Shown: positions 56,552 through 64,000 of the stretch, piece after piece | Layout: every line of letters starts with the position of its first letter | Position numbering within the stretch: the first letter of the stretch is position 1 | DNA from: Haloarcula sebkhae | GTDB lineage: Archaea; Halobacteriota; Halobacteria; Halobacteriales; Haloarculaceae | NCBI RefSeq assembly: GCF_014647415.1 | Contig: NZ_BMPD01000004.1 | Location: forward strand, 186,001-250,000 | Direction of reading: 5' to 3' | Length of the DNA stretch: 64,000 bases | Made by a program: the position numbers and the translations under genes | The notes under the pieces: generated by a model | What the model was told of the DNA's origin: nothing | Database searches by the model: none | The model's input: only the letters and a program-made list of their open reading frames with translations

Positions 56552-57858
56552 CAGACGAGGTATCTGAGACAGACTGGAAATCCGCGCGGATGACGCGCCG
56601 TGGTGTGCTCGCCATAGTTGGAGCCACTGCCATTGCTGGCTGTAGCAGTATCGAGAGCATGAGTGGGGGAGACGAGGCAACTATCGATACCTATGACCTG
56701 CCCGACATCTCACGTGACGAGGAGCTAGAACCTCCTATTCCCCCTTCGGTCCCAGTCGACATCGCAGCGAGTCATTTCGATGTCGCGCGGGAGCGGGTTC
56801 GGTCACTTTTGGCGACGCTTCCGACCCCGCTCGGACCGGAAGAAATCCCGAACGGTCACATCCGCCAGCACCTGACTGATGCCGCCAGCGACGCTTTGGA
56901 CGGCCTCGATGATGCACGGACGGCCCGAACTGGCTTGATGGCGCTCCGGTCGTTGCGGCGAGCACGCGAAAACGCCCGCTACGCCGCTGCGGGGTGGGGC
57001 GTCGCCGACCGTGGTCTTACTGCCGCTCCCCTCCGGAACGAATACGACAAGACCGTGTCTGCGGCCCGCGAAACCCTGCAGGAGCACGAATACGTCGGGG
57101 CTGACCCGGTGCGCGCGGCGCTGGTCCACGCCCGGATCGAAGCGAGACTGCAGCGGGCCACTGACACGGATATCAGGCCGAGGGAGGAATCGGAGCTGCT
57201 GTCTGTCGCCGAATGGGGTGAGGCGGCCGAGTCGGCCCAAGCGTATCTCAGTGACGCTCGTCACCTACGGGCACAGTTCACTGCTTCGCTTCCAGCCAAT
57301 GTCGGCACGGTCAGACAAACACTGACCGCCGCAGCAAAAACACTGCTGGCGGACATCCGCGACAGGCGGTCGAACCTGGCACCGGAAACGAACGCTGACG
57401 ACCGCACCCCGGGGAAGATAGTTTTCGATGAGCTCCGGTGGGAGGTAGAGAGCGGTATTAGCCGTCTTGGGGATGCCGTCGGCCTCGCGAGTGCCGTTGT
57501 CGATGCGAACAGTCAATTGGCCCGGCACCGAGCAATCGATCGCATTCAGAGTCGGCGGGAGGCGGGCGAACTCGTTCGGCCATCGGATGGGAAAACGGTT
57601 CGAGACATTAGGGAAACCGCGTACGAGGCGCTCACTACGGCCCTCAAATCGAGTTCACAACCGGAACTGGTCCGGACGGTTCTCGTCGATGCTGGCCACA
57701 AGGTCATGGCCGCTGACCGTGGGTTAACGCATCATCAGGGAGAGATCTCGGCTTCCACTCTCGATAGAAACGTTGCGGACTACTGGCACGCGACAGCACT
57801 CGCCCGTTCAGCATCGGCGGCGACCCAACAGACCGTCCAGACGCTGGAGTCTGGCTAA
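56548..57858 (+). CDS. Predicted Tat lipoprotein of unknown function
   Basis: 436 residues from ATG 56548, overlapping the previous frame by four bases. MTRRGVLAIVGATAIAGC is a twin-arginine signal with lipobox (Cys near residue 32). The body, residues 60-430, is largely helical and Ala/Arg/Glu-rich (HFDVARERVRSLLATLPTPL, LMALRSLRRARENARYAAAG), with no catalytic motif. It would sit on the outer face of the membrane. Coupled to the preceding lipoprotein gene, so the two likely form a pair. Family not recognised by name. Confidence 0.75.
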   Translation: MTDEVSETDWKSARMTRRGVLAIVGATAIAGCSSIESMSGGDEATIDTYDLPDISRDEELEPPIPPSVPVDIAASHFDVARERVRSLLATLPTPLGPEEIPNGHIRQHLTDAASDALDGLDDARTARTGLMALRSLRRARENARYAAAGWGVADRGLTAAPLRNEYDKTVSAARETLQEHEYVGADPVRAALVHARIEARLQRATDTDIRPREESELLSVAEWGEAAESAQAYLSDARHLRAQFTASLPANVGTVRQTLTAAAKTLLADIRDRRSNLAPETNADDRTPGKIVFDELRWEVESGISRLGDAVGLASAVVDANSQLARHRAIDRIQSRREAGELVRPSDGKTVRDIRETAYEALTTALKSSSQPELVRTVLVDAGHKVMAADRGLTHHQGEISASTLDRNVADYWHATALARSASAATQQTVQTLESG

Positions 57859-58075
57859 AACAGCCGTTACGAAAGCGACGTTGTGGCTGGTCCGCCGGTC
57901 AACAGAAACACGGTTCCCGCCACACAGGAGGACTCATTGGACGTTTTTTGTAACACACGATATTCACGTTCAGTTATACGTTGTGGTGCGAAATCACAAT
58001 GTTACCACTGTTATTCGAGTAGTAAACTGATGGGGAACAGAGACTTTGTACGTCGAGTCCCCCTGTTTGCTTGTA

Positions 58076-58693
58076 ATGGATTCTCGGGAACAGGAACCTG
58101 CACACCAGCACGATACTGCAACCCAACCGACAGATGGCTTTGACGAAGAGAAGGCGCGACGTGGTGCTCGCCTCCTGCTCGAAGCCGCTGGCCGTGACCC
58201 CGATTCGGCGGGGCTATCGGATACGTGGAGCCGGCGTGTCCCGGAAATGTTCGAGACCCTGACTGAAGGCTCTCAGTCCGAGTCCGGACCGGTAATGCGG
58301 ACCTTCGATGCGGAGACCGACGGTCTCATCGTCAAAACCGGAATTCCGCTTCACAGCATGTGCGAACATCACCTGCTCCCCTTCCAGGGCGTTGCTCACG
58401 TGGCGTACAGACCCGGGGAGGAGATGGTGGGACTGTCAAAGCTCATCCGGTATGTCCGGTGGCAGTCACGCCAACTGACGACACAGGAGACACTCACGCG
58501 GGATATTGCGGTCGGTCTGGCGGATGAACTCGACGCGCACGGCGTCGTCGTCGAGGTGACCGCAACGCATATGTGCGAAGTCATGCGGGGAATCGAGACG
58601 GAGACTGAGACGACGACCAGAGAGCACGTCGGAACCATCAGCGAAGCCGACCGCACGCAGTTCAGGGAGTCGATTCGACGACACGACCAGTAG
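58076..58693 (+). CDS. folE: GTP cyclohydrolase I
   Basis: 205 residues from ATG 58076. The zinc site is intact: SMCEHHLLPFQG supplies Cys and two His, and ATHMCEVMRG supplies the second Cys. GLSKLIRYVRW and the RDIAVGLAD helix are standard. The enzyme converts GTP to 7,8-dihydroneopterin triphosphate, first step of tetrahydrofolate (or queuosine-type) pathways. Its genomic company, Fhs, a cyclodeaminase and FolC-FolP, points to folate. About 220 AT-rich nt precede it and probably hold its promoter. Confidence 0.95.
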   Translation: MDSREQEPAHQHDTATQPTDGFDEEKARRGARLLLEAAGRDPDSAGLSDTWSRRVPEMFETLTEGSQSESGPVMRTFDAETDGLIVKTGIPLHSMCEHHLLPFQGVAHVAYRPGEEMVGLSKLIRYVRWQSRQLTTQETLTRDIAVGLADELDAHGVVVEVTATHMCEVMRGIETETETTTREHVGTISEADRTQFRESIRRHDQ

Positions 58694-58955
58694 TCACTGA
58701 TAGGTGACCCGCATCTCAGGAGAGTATTCATAAACAGGAATTCTACCTGCTACTGCGTCTGCGATCGCGTATGGTGCCTGTGTGACCAATGCGTGGCGCA
58801 AAACTCAACGTATTTGTAACCATACAGGATGAGTGCATGCGGTCTAGCCACAGACCCTGGCCTGTACTCGTCGATCGGTTTGAAAAGATGGCGATGGGCC
58901 ACGTCCTCGGTGGTGGTGCATCCTCGAAGACGGGGAAGCGACTGGCCGACTCGCC

Positions 58956-59335
58956 TCACTCCTCGACAACGTAGTCCCCGAAGTTATCGACGGTTCCCAC
59001 CGGTGGCGCACCGAGGGCAAGCCACACGTGCGTCTCAGCAGTATGGTTACACAGAGTTCGAACCGTGTCCGGATACACACGGACCACTCCGCGCTCGGGG
59101 ACATCGTAAACGTCGCCTTCGATAGATATCTGGCCGCCGGTCGTCGCGACGAACACTTCTTCTTGGCCGTCGTGTATGCAGCGTCGTCACGGAATCCGGT
59201 TCGACGACGACCTGATTAACCCGCATCTCCTCACAGCCGAGTGGGTCCGTGAGCTTTCGGACCTCTGTATCGCAGGTGTTGAACTGCTCAGTCGGTACTG
59301 TCGCTGGCTGTACGATTTCGAACGAAGACCCCAGA
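58956..59335 (-). pseudogene. Frameshifted cupin-domain gene
   Basis: Upstream frame: QPATVPTEQFNTCDTEVRKL, CEEMRVNQVVVEPDSVTTLH, then it goes astray. Shifted frame from about 59165: EEVFVATTGGQISIEGDVYD, VPERGVVRVYPDTVRTLC and GAPPVGTVDNFGDYVVEE to the stop at 58956. Joined, the two halves give a complete small cupin. The break falls at the metal-binding HTHxxxxEE segment, where bases are lost near 59178-59184. No ATG precedes the first half, so the start may also be damaged. Probably a recent pseudogene. Confidence 0.65.
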
Positions 59336-59486
59336 CAGTGTCTTGACAGAGTCCAGTCATAGCCTTTGTGACGGGATGGCCCACACGAAGGCCGAATATC
59401 TCCAGGGAAATCATTAGGCGAGTGGGCCGAGAATGGTGCACTATGGGCAGTCAATCACCAGAGACGAGCGGCGTTGTACCCGACAG

Positions 59487-60080
59487 ATGACGTTCGCGGC
59501 CCAGCCGATCGGCGAGTTTCTCGACGACGTCGCGTCGGGCCAGGTGACCCCGAGCGGCGGTGCAGTCGCGGCCGTCGGCGGTGCGATGGGTGCGGCGCTC
59601 TGTGAGATGGTCTGTATCCACACTGTCGGCACAGACGGGTCCGATGTGGAGTCCGGTGAGCTATCGGCTCTAGCGGACGCTCTGGCCGATAACCGGGAGC
59701 GGCTGCTCGCCCTCGCTGACGAGGACGCGGCAGCGGTCGACGCGATCGGGGCCGCCTTTGAATCCGGGGATGACGCCCGGATTCAAGAGGTCTCGAAACG
59801 CTCGACTGAGGTGCCGCTGGAGACGGCCGAGGTTTGTCTCGACGTCGTCGAGCACGCCCGTACGGTGACTGTGAAGGGGACGCCGGTCGCAGTCCCGGAC
59901 GCAACTGTCGGGGCGCTGCTCGCGGCAGCGGCGCTACAGGCGTCGGTCTCGACCGTTCGGGCCAATCTCGACATAATAGACGACGAATCATTCGTGGCAG
60001 CCTTGAAACAGCGGGCAGACGAGGCAGAAGCGGCCGGCGAAGCGGCGCTCGACGAAGCGGTCACAAACGCGAAGCGGTGA
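59487..60080 (+). CDS. Methenyl/formimino-tetrahydrofolate cyclodeaminase (FchA-like)
   Basis: 197 residues from ATG 59487; an in-frame start 18 codons earlier is not conserved. TPSGGAVAAVGGAMGAALCE near residue 21 is the family's folate-binding signature, and the EVPLETAEVCLDVVEHAR segment and the final AVPDATVGALLAAAALQASV match too. Enzymes of the family remove ammonia from formimino-THF or cyclise to methenyl-THF. Adjacent to formate-THF ligase, which makes 10-formyl-THF, so it serves C1-unit interconversion. Whether histidine-derived formimino groups are used here is unknown. Confidence 0.85.
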   Translation: MTFAAQPIGEFLDDVASGQVTPSGGAVAAVGGAMGAALCEMVCIHTVGTDGSDVESGELSALADALADNRERLLALADEDAAAVDAIGAAFESGDDARIQEVSKRSTEVPLETAEVCLDVVEHARTVTVKGTPVAVPDATVGALLAAAALQASVSTVRANLDIIDDESFVAALKQRADEAEAAGEAALDEAVTNAKR

Positions 60081-60165
60081 GCGTCGTCCCTTTGTCGAAC
60101 GCTGGGCAGCGTCCACCGGAAGTCGAGGCGGCGAAACGCGAACGCTGGAACGCAGGACCAGTCCG

Positions 60166-61911
60166 TCAAAACAGGCCAGAGATGTTGCCGTCTTCGTCGA
60201 TGTCCATGTCGGCCGCAGCTGGACGGGCCGGCAGGCCGGGCATCGTGAGCGCGTCGGCCGTAAGTGCGACGAGGAAGCCTGCGCCAGCGGACGGGTACAC
60301 TTCACTGATTTCGAGTTCCCAGCCCTCCGGCGCACCTTTCTGGCTCGCGTCGTCGCTCAGCGAGTGGAAGGTCTTGGACATGACGACCGGGTAGTCGTCG
60401 AAGTCGAGTTCGTTCATCTGCTCGATATCGTCAAGTGCGCTACCGGTGTATTTCACGTCGTCAGCGCCGTAGATCTCGGTCGCGACAGTGTGAATCTTCT
60501 CTTTGATGCTGTCCTCGTCGTCGTACAGCATTCGGAAGTCATCCTCGACGCTCTCCTCGGTCGCCTCGATGACGTTCTCCGCGAGGTCGACGCCGCCCTC
60601 GCTGCCGTCGGAGAACACGTTCGACTCGGCCGCTCTGACGCTGAGTTCGTCGTGACAGTGGTCCAGCACGGCCTGGATCTCTTCGTCGGTGTCGTCCGGG
60701 AAGCGGTTGACGGAGACGACGACCGGGACGCCGAACTTCTGGAGGTTCCGCGCGTGTTTATCGAGGTTCGAGAAGCCGGCTTCGACCGCTTCGACGCCAG
60801 CCTCGTCAATCTCGTCGTAGTCGACGGGCCACTGGTCCAGTCCGTGGTATTTGAGTGCGCGGACCGACGCCACGAGCACCACAGCGTTCGGCGTCATATC
60901 GCCTTTGCGACAGACCACGTCCATGAACTTCTCGGCTCCCAAATCGGAGCCGAAGCCGGCCTCGGTAACGAGGTAGTCGCCCATACCGAAGGCGGTCTTG
61001 TCGGCGACCAGCGAGTTCGTTCCGTGGGCGATGTTCGCGAACGGGCCGCCGTGGACCAGCGCTGGCGTCCCTTCAATGGTCTGGACGACATTCGGCTTGA
61101 TCGCATCCCGGAGAAGCATGGTTGCTGGGCCGGTTGCCTCGATATCATCGACGGTCACCGGGTCACCGTCCTCGTCGTAGGCGACGATGATGCGGCTGAC
61201 GCGCTCTTTCAAATCCCCGATATCACTGGCCAGACAGAGGACCGCCATCAGCTCGGATGCCGCCGTCAGGATGAAGCTATCCTCCCGCGGCGTCCCACCG
61301 GTTTTTCCGCCGAGACCGACGACCGTCTCCCGGAGCGCGCGGTCGTTCATGTCGATCGCGCGCGGCCAAGAGACGTTGTTGATGTCGATGTCAAGGTCGT
61401 CGCCCTGCGAGATCTTCGCGTCGAGCATTGCAGCGATGAGGTTGTGCGCGGAGGTGAGTGCGTGGAGGTCGCCGGTGAAATGGAGGTTGATGTCCTCCAT
61501 CGGAAGGACCTGCGACCGACCCCCACCTGCTGCGCCGCCTTTGACGCCGAACACTGGGCCAAGCGACGGTTCCCGGATGGCGATCATCGCTTCCTCGCCA
61601 ACGTGGTTGAGCGTCTGCCCGAGGCCGACAGTCGTTACCGTCTTCCCCTCGCCTTTCGGCGTCGGCGTCATCCCGGTTACCAGAACGAGGTTCTGTTCCT
61701 TGTTCTTGGCCTGTTCGCGGAGGCGCTCGATGGCGTGTTGTTTGACTTTCGCGGTGTATTCGCCGAAGTACTGGAGGTCGTCGAGGCCGAGTCCCCACGG
61801 CTCGACCAGTTCCCAGATCGGCTCCATGTCGGTCGATTGGGCGATATCGTAGTCCGTAGGAATCGGCTCCTGCGTCTCTTCGGCCGCGGATTGCTCATCC
61901 TGTGAAGACAT
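60166..61911 (-). CDS. fhs: Formate--tetrahydrofolate ligase
   Basis: 581 residues from ATG 61911, close to the family's usual 555-580 residues. The nucleotide loop TPTPKGEGKT lies near residue 80, followed by EPSLGPVFGVKGGAAGGGRS and DINLHFTGDLHALTSAHNLI. Later VSVNRFPDDTDEEI and the terminal SAGAGFLVALTADALTMPGL match Fhs throughout. It joins formate and THF with ATP to 10-formyl-THF in the cytoplasm. An acidic 25-residue N-terminal tail is a halophile addition. Convergent with the cyclodeaminase gene and divergent from folC-folP. Confidence 0.97.
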   Translation of the reverse strand: MSSQDEQSAAEETQEPIPTDYDIAQSTDMEPIWELVEPWGLGLDDLQYFGEYTAKVKQHAIERLREQAKNKEQNLVLVTGMTPTPKGEGKTVTTVGLGQTLNHVGEEAMIAIREPSLGPVFGVKGGAAGGGRSQVLPMEDINLHFTGDLHALTSAHNLIAAMLDAKISQGDDLDIDINNVSWPRAIDMNDRALRETVVGLGGKTGGTPREDSFILTAASELMAVLCLASDIGDLKERVSRIIVAYDEDGDPVTVDDIEATGPATMLLRDAIKPNVVQTIEGTPALVHGGPFANIAHGTNSLVADKTAFGMGDYLVTEAGFGSDLGAEKFMDVVCRKGDMTPNAVVLVASVRALKYHGLDQWPVDYDEIDEAGVEAVEAGFSNLDKHARNLQKFGVPVVVSVNRFPDDTDEEIQAVLDHCHDELSVRAAESNVFSDGSEGGVDLAENVIEATEESVEDDFRMLYDDEDSIKEKIHTVATEIYGADDVKYTGSALDDIEQMNELDFDDYPVVMSKTFHSLSDDASQKGAPEGWELEISEVYPSAGAGFLVALTADALTMPGLPARPAAADMDIDEDGNISGLF

Positions 61912-62226
61912 CTCGGCTAGCCCTTCCCTGCACCGTCGTAATAATGTTAGTGTACCTAACACTACCGGGATAGGATGTGTTCGAGATGTCGTTACATCCC
62001 CCGGAGGCCACATCATGTATCTCGGTTTACGAGATTGGTTCTCAGCCCCGAGTGCAGACAACACGGTAGCGGCCGCGAAGGCGGGTCGTAGGAGATGATT
62101 CGGTTACGGCCTAAGGTTCAGTATTAGGGGTTTTCACCTGAGCTGGTAGCATTACAGCGGAACGCGCGAGTAAGCCAGATTCGCCCTGGCGATACATTAA
62201 TCAGGCCACCGGTGACCAATTATGGT
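61912..62226. promoter_or_regulatory. Divergent promoter region between fhs and folC-folP
   Basis: 315 nt. TAATAATGTTAGTGTACCTAA near 61938-61958 is an AT-rich block close to the fhs start and a likely TATA area; GGTGTTAGTACTTA-like symmetry is partial (TTAGTGTACCTAA contains a near-palindromic TTAGTGTACCTAA core). For folC-folP, GATACATTAATCAGG at 62191-62205 is a plausible TATA box about 25-30 nt before the start. No gene seen. Confidence 0.4.
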
Positions 62227-64000
62227 ATGCAGTACCACGAGTCGGCGGACTACCTGCAGTCGCTACAGCGTCGTCGGCCCAAGTTGGGAACCGATACGAC
62301 GGCGCGGATGCTCTCACATCTCGGTGACCCGGACGACAGTTTCGACAGCGTGCAGATCGCCGGGTCGAACGGAAAGGGAAGCACCGCCCGGATGACCGAG
62401 AGTGTGCTCAGAGCCGCCGGGCTAGATGTCGGCCTGTTCACCTCGCCAGGATTGAACGGCTTCCGGGAGCAGATTACGGTCAACGGCGGTCGGGTACCGA
62501 AAGAGCGAGTGACAGAGTTCGTCGAACAGATAGCGCCCTGTATTGACCAGTTAGCTGCCGAGGACGACAAACCGACGCATTTCGAGGTACTCACCGCCCT
62601 GGCGCTCTATCACTTCGATGTCGAGGATGTCGATGTCGCGGTGCTGGAAGTGGGCATCGGCGGCCGCTACGACGCCACGAGTGCTGTCGACCCCGTCGCT
62701 AGCGCCGTCACCAGCATCAGTCTGGAACATACCGACCTGCTTGGCGACACGATCGTGGAGATCGCCCGTGACAAAGCACAGGTCGCGCCGCGGGACGCTC
62801 CGCTCGTGACGGGAACGACCGGGGCCGCTCTCGACGCGGTTCAGGAGACTACCGATACCATCACCGTGGGCGGCGACGACGCCGATGTCACCGCCATCGA
62901 GAACGGCATGCGCTCCGCCGTCGAGAACCGGATCGCACTCACTGGGCCGGACTGGGCCCTCGAATCGAACCTCAAGCTGCTTGGCCAGCATCAGGCGGAG
63001 AACGCCGGCGTTGCTGCGACGCTGGCCCGACAACTCATCGATGTGGACACGGAAACCGTATCCGAGGGACTGCGGGCCGCGACGCTGCCGGGCCGGTTCG
63101 AAATCCGGTCGATCGACCCGATGGTGGTCCTCGATGGCTCCCACAACCCCGGCGCGATGGAGACGCTGACAACACTCATCGAGCGATACGAGTACGATGA
63201 TCTCCACGTGGTCTTTGCCGCGATGAAGGACAAGGAGTACGAACGGATGATTGCGACGCTTCCGGCCGCCGAGACCGCGTTTGCCACTCGGCCCAAGCTT
63301 GACCGGGCAGCAAGCACCGCGTCGCTCGCTGCGGCGTTCGAGGGGCAGGCGTCTCAGATACAGCAGGTCGAATCCGTTCCTGAGGCCACCGAACGGGCGA
63401 TAGCTGCGGCCGGCATGGACGACTTCGTGCTCGTGGCCGGGTCGCTCTACGCAGTCGCCGAAGCTCGGGACCGATGGAGCCGGTTGGTCGTTCCCAAAGA
63501 GAACCTCACGCTGGCGTCGACAGGGGAAACTGCTGGAGACGAAAGTAATCCGGAAATCCGTCAGCAGGTGCTTTCGGTCACGTTGCGGCGCGACCAGGCA
63601 GGCGTCGTCAAACAGGAGTTCGAGGACTGCGGCGGCACCTGTACCTGTTCGACTATTGGCATGCCAGAGAAGCTCGTCGATACGACACTGTCGGGGACGC
63701 GGCGACAGTTCCGACAGCTCATCGACCAGCTGGCTTCGGCGGGGCTGGGGCTCGGTCGGCTTGCGACACAACTCAAAGCAAGGCTGTCTGAGCGGTCGTT
63801 CCCGCCGCCGTTAGACACTGAATCAGCGGCCGTGATGGGCATTCTCAACGTCACGCCGGACAGTTTCTACGACGGCGGCGAGTACAACCGCCGCGACCTC
63901 GCGGTCAATCACGCGAAACAGATGATCGAATCCGGGGCAGATATCGTCGACATCGGCGGTGAGAGCACGCGTCCCGGGGCTGACCCCGTGTCCGTCGAAA
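62227..64000 (+). CDS. folCP: Fused dihydrofolate synthase/dihydropteroate synthase (FolC-FolP), 3' end beyond window
   Basis: 591 codons visible from ATG 62227. FolC part, residues 1-420: the ATP loop [28 protein letters not shown], and [15 protein letters not shown] linker with CGGTCTCS, about residues 468-480, follows. FolP begins near residue 535 with [15 protein letters not shown] and [12 protein letters not shown]-like GGESTRPGA at the right edge. The fusion joins condensation of pterin with p-aminobenzoate to addition of glutamate in folate synthesis; it is known from haloarchaea. The gene continues past 64000. Confidence 0.95.
   Translation, partial: MQYHESADYLQSLQRRRPKLGTDTTARMLSHLGDPDDSFDSVQIAGSNGKGSTARMTESVLRAAGLDVGLFTSPGLNGFREQITVNGGRVPKERVTEFVEQIAPCIDQLAAEDDKPTHFEVLTALALYHFDVEDVDVAVLEVGIGGRYDATSAVDPVASAVTSISLEHTDLLGDTIVEIARDKAQVAPRDAPLVTGTTGAALDAVQETTDTITVGGDDADVTAIENGMRSAVENRIALTGPDWALESNLKLLGQHQAENAGVAATLARQLIDVDTETVSEGLRAATLPGRFEIRSIDPMVVLDGSHNPGAMETLTTLIERYEYDDLHVVFAAMKDKEYERMIATLPAAETAFATRPKLDRAASTASLAAAFEGQASQIQQVESVPEATERAIAAAGMDDFVLVAGSLYAVAEARDRWSRLVVPKENLTLASTGETAGDESNPEIRQQVLSVTLRRDQAGVVKQEFEDCGGTCTCSTIGMPEKLVDTTLSGTRRQFRQLIDQLASAGLGLGRLATQLKARLSERSFPPPLDTESAAVMGILNVTPDSFYDGGEYNRRDLAVNHAKQMIESGADIVDIGGESTRPGADPVSVE

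Noticed and set aside
60364-61905. Open 513-codon plus-strand frame opposite formate-THF ligase
   Set aside because: Fully antisense to a highly conserved gene; no domain signature; typical of long shadow frames in GC-rich DNA.
62551-63771. Open 406-codon minus-strand frame opposite folC-folP
   Set aside because: Antisense to the conserved fusion gene and without recognisable motif.

Overview
The window looks like part of a haloarchaeal chromosome (class Halobacteria; a Haloarcula-like organism is plausible but unproven). The proteins are strongly acidic, coding DNA is GC-rich, and intergenic stretches are AT-rich with TATA-like boxes about 25 nt before starts. Secreted proteins carry twin-arginine signals, often with a lipobox. 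The FolC-FolP fusion at the right end is a known haloarchaeal arrangement.

Region 1 (1-15.8 kb) is carbon uptake and sugar catabolism. It opens with the end of a DabA inorganic-carbon transporter gene and a luciferase-like monooxygenase. A deoxysugar locus follows: sorbitol-type dehydrogenase, galactonate-dehydratase-family enzyme, SDR, rhamnulokinase-type kinase, class II fuculose/rhamnulose-phosphate aldolase and a complete ABC importer. The importer, aldolase and kinase form one minus-strand operon. A second dehydrogenase, an internally deleted DhnA-type aldolase remnant and an IclR regulator flanked by palindromes are transcribed the other way.

Region 2 (16-23.5 kb) is three-carbon acid metabolism: a HEAT-repeat protein, two LUD-domain genes for iron-sulfur lactate oxidation, a LarA-family racemase-like protein and glycerate 2-kinase. 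Kinase plus aldolase cleavage of a 6-deoxysugar yields DHAP and L-lactaldehyde, so nearby lactate enzymes fit as the lower branch, although no lactaldehyde dehydrogenase and no sugar isomerase are seen.

Region 3 (24-56 kb) is a surface-glycan locus: an epimerase, WecB and WecC (UDP-ManNAc and UDP-ManNAcA synthesis), a flippase, two GT2 and four intact GT4 glycosyltransferases, two right-handed beta-helix proteins, two sulfatase-superfamily enzymes, a GT-C-like membrane protein, a DUF1616 protein and a heparinase II/III-like lyase. It is full of broken genes: a nonsense-bearing DUF1616 gene, two transposase remnants, a methyltransferase remnant, a GT4 pseudogene paralogous to an intact gene, a nucleotide-sugar dehydrogenase tail, a PTS enzyme I fragment, and a beta-helix gene whose signal peptide is out of frame. 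This is the signature of a fast-turning-over island.

Region 4 (56-64 kb) has two lipoprotein genes (one frameshifted) and then folate/C1 metabolism: GTP cyclohydrolase I, a frameshifted cupin gene, methenyl/formimino-THF cyclodeaminase, formate-THF ligase and the FolC-FolP fusion, which runs off the right edge. No rRNA, tRNA or CRISPR array was found.
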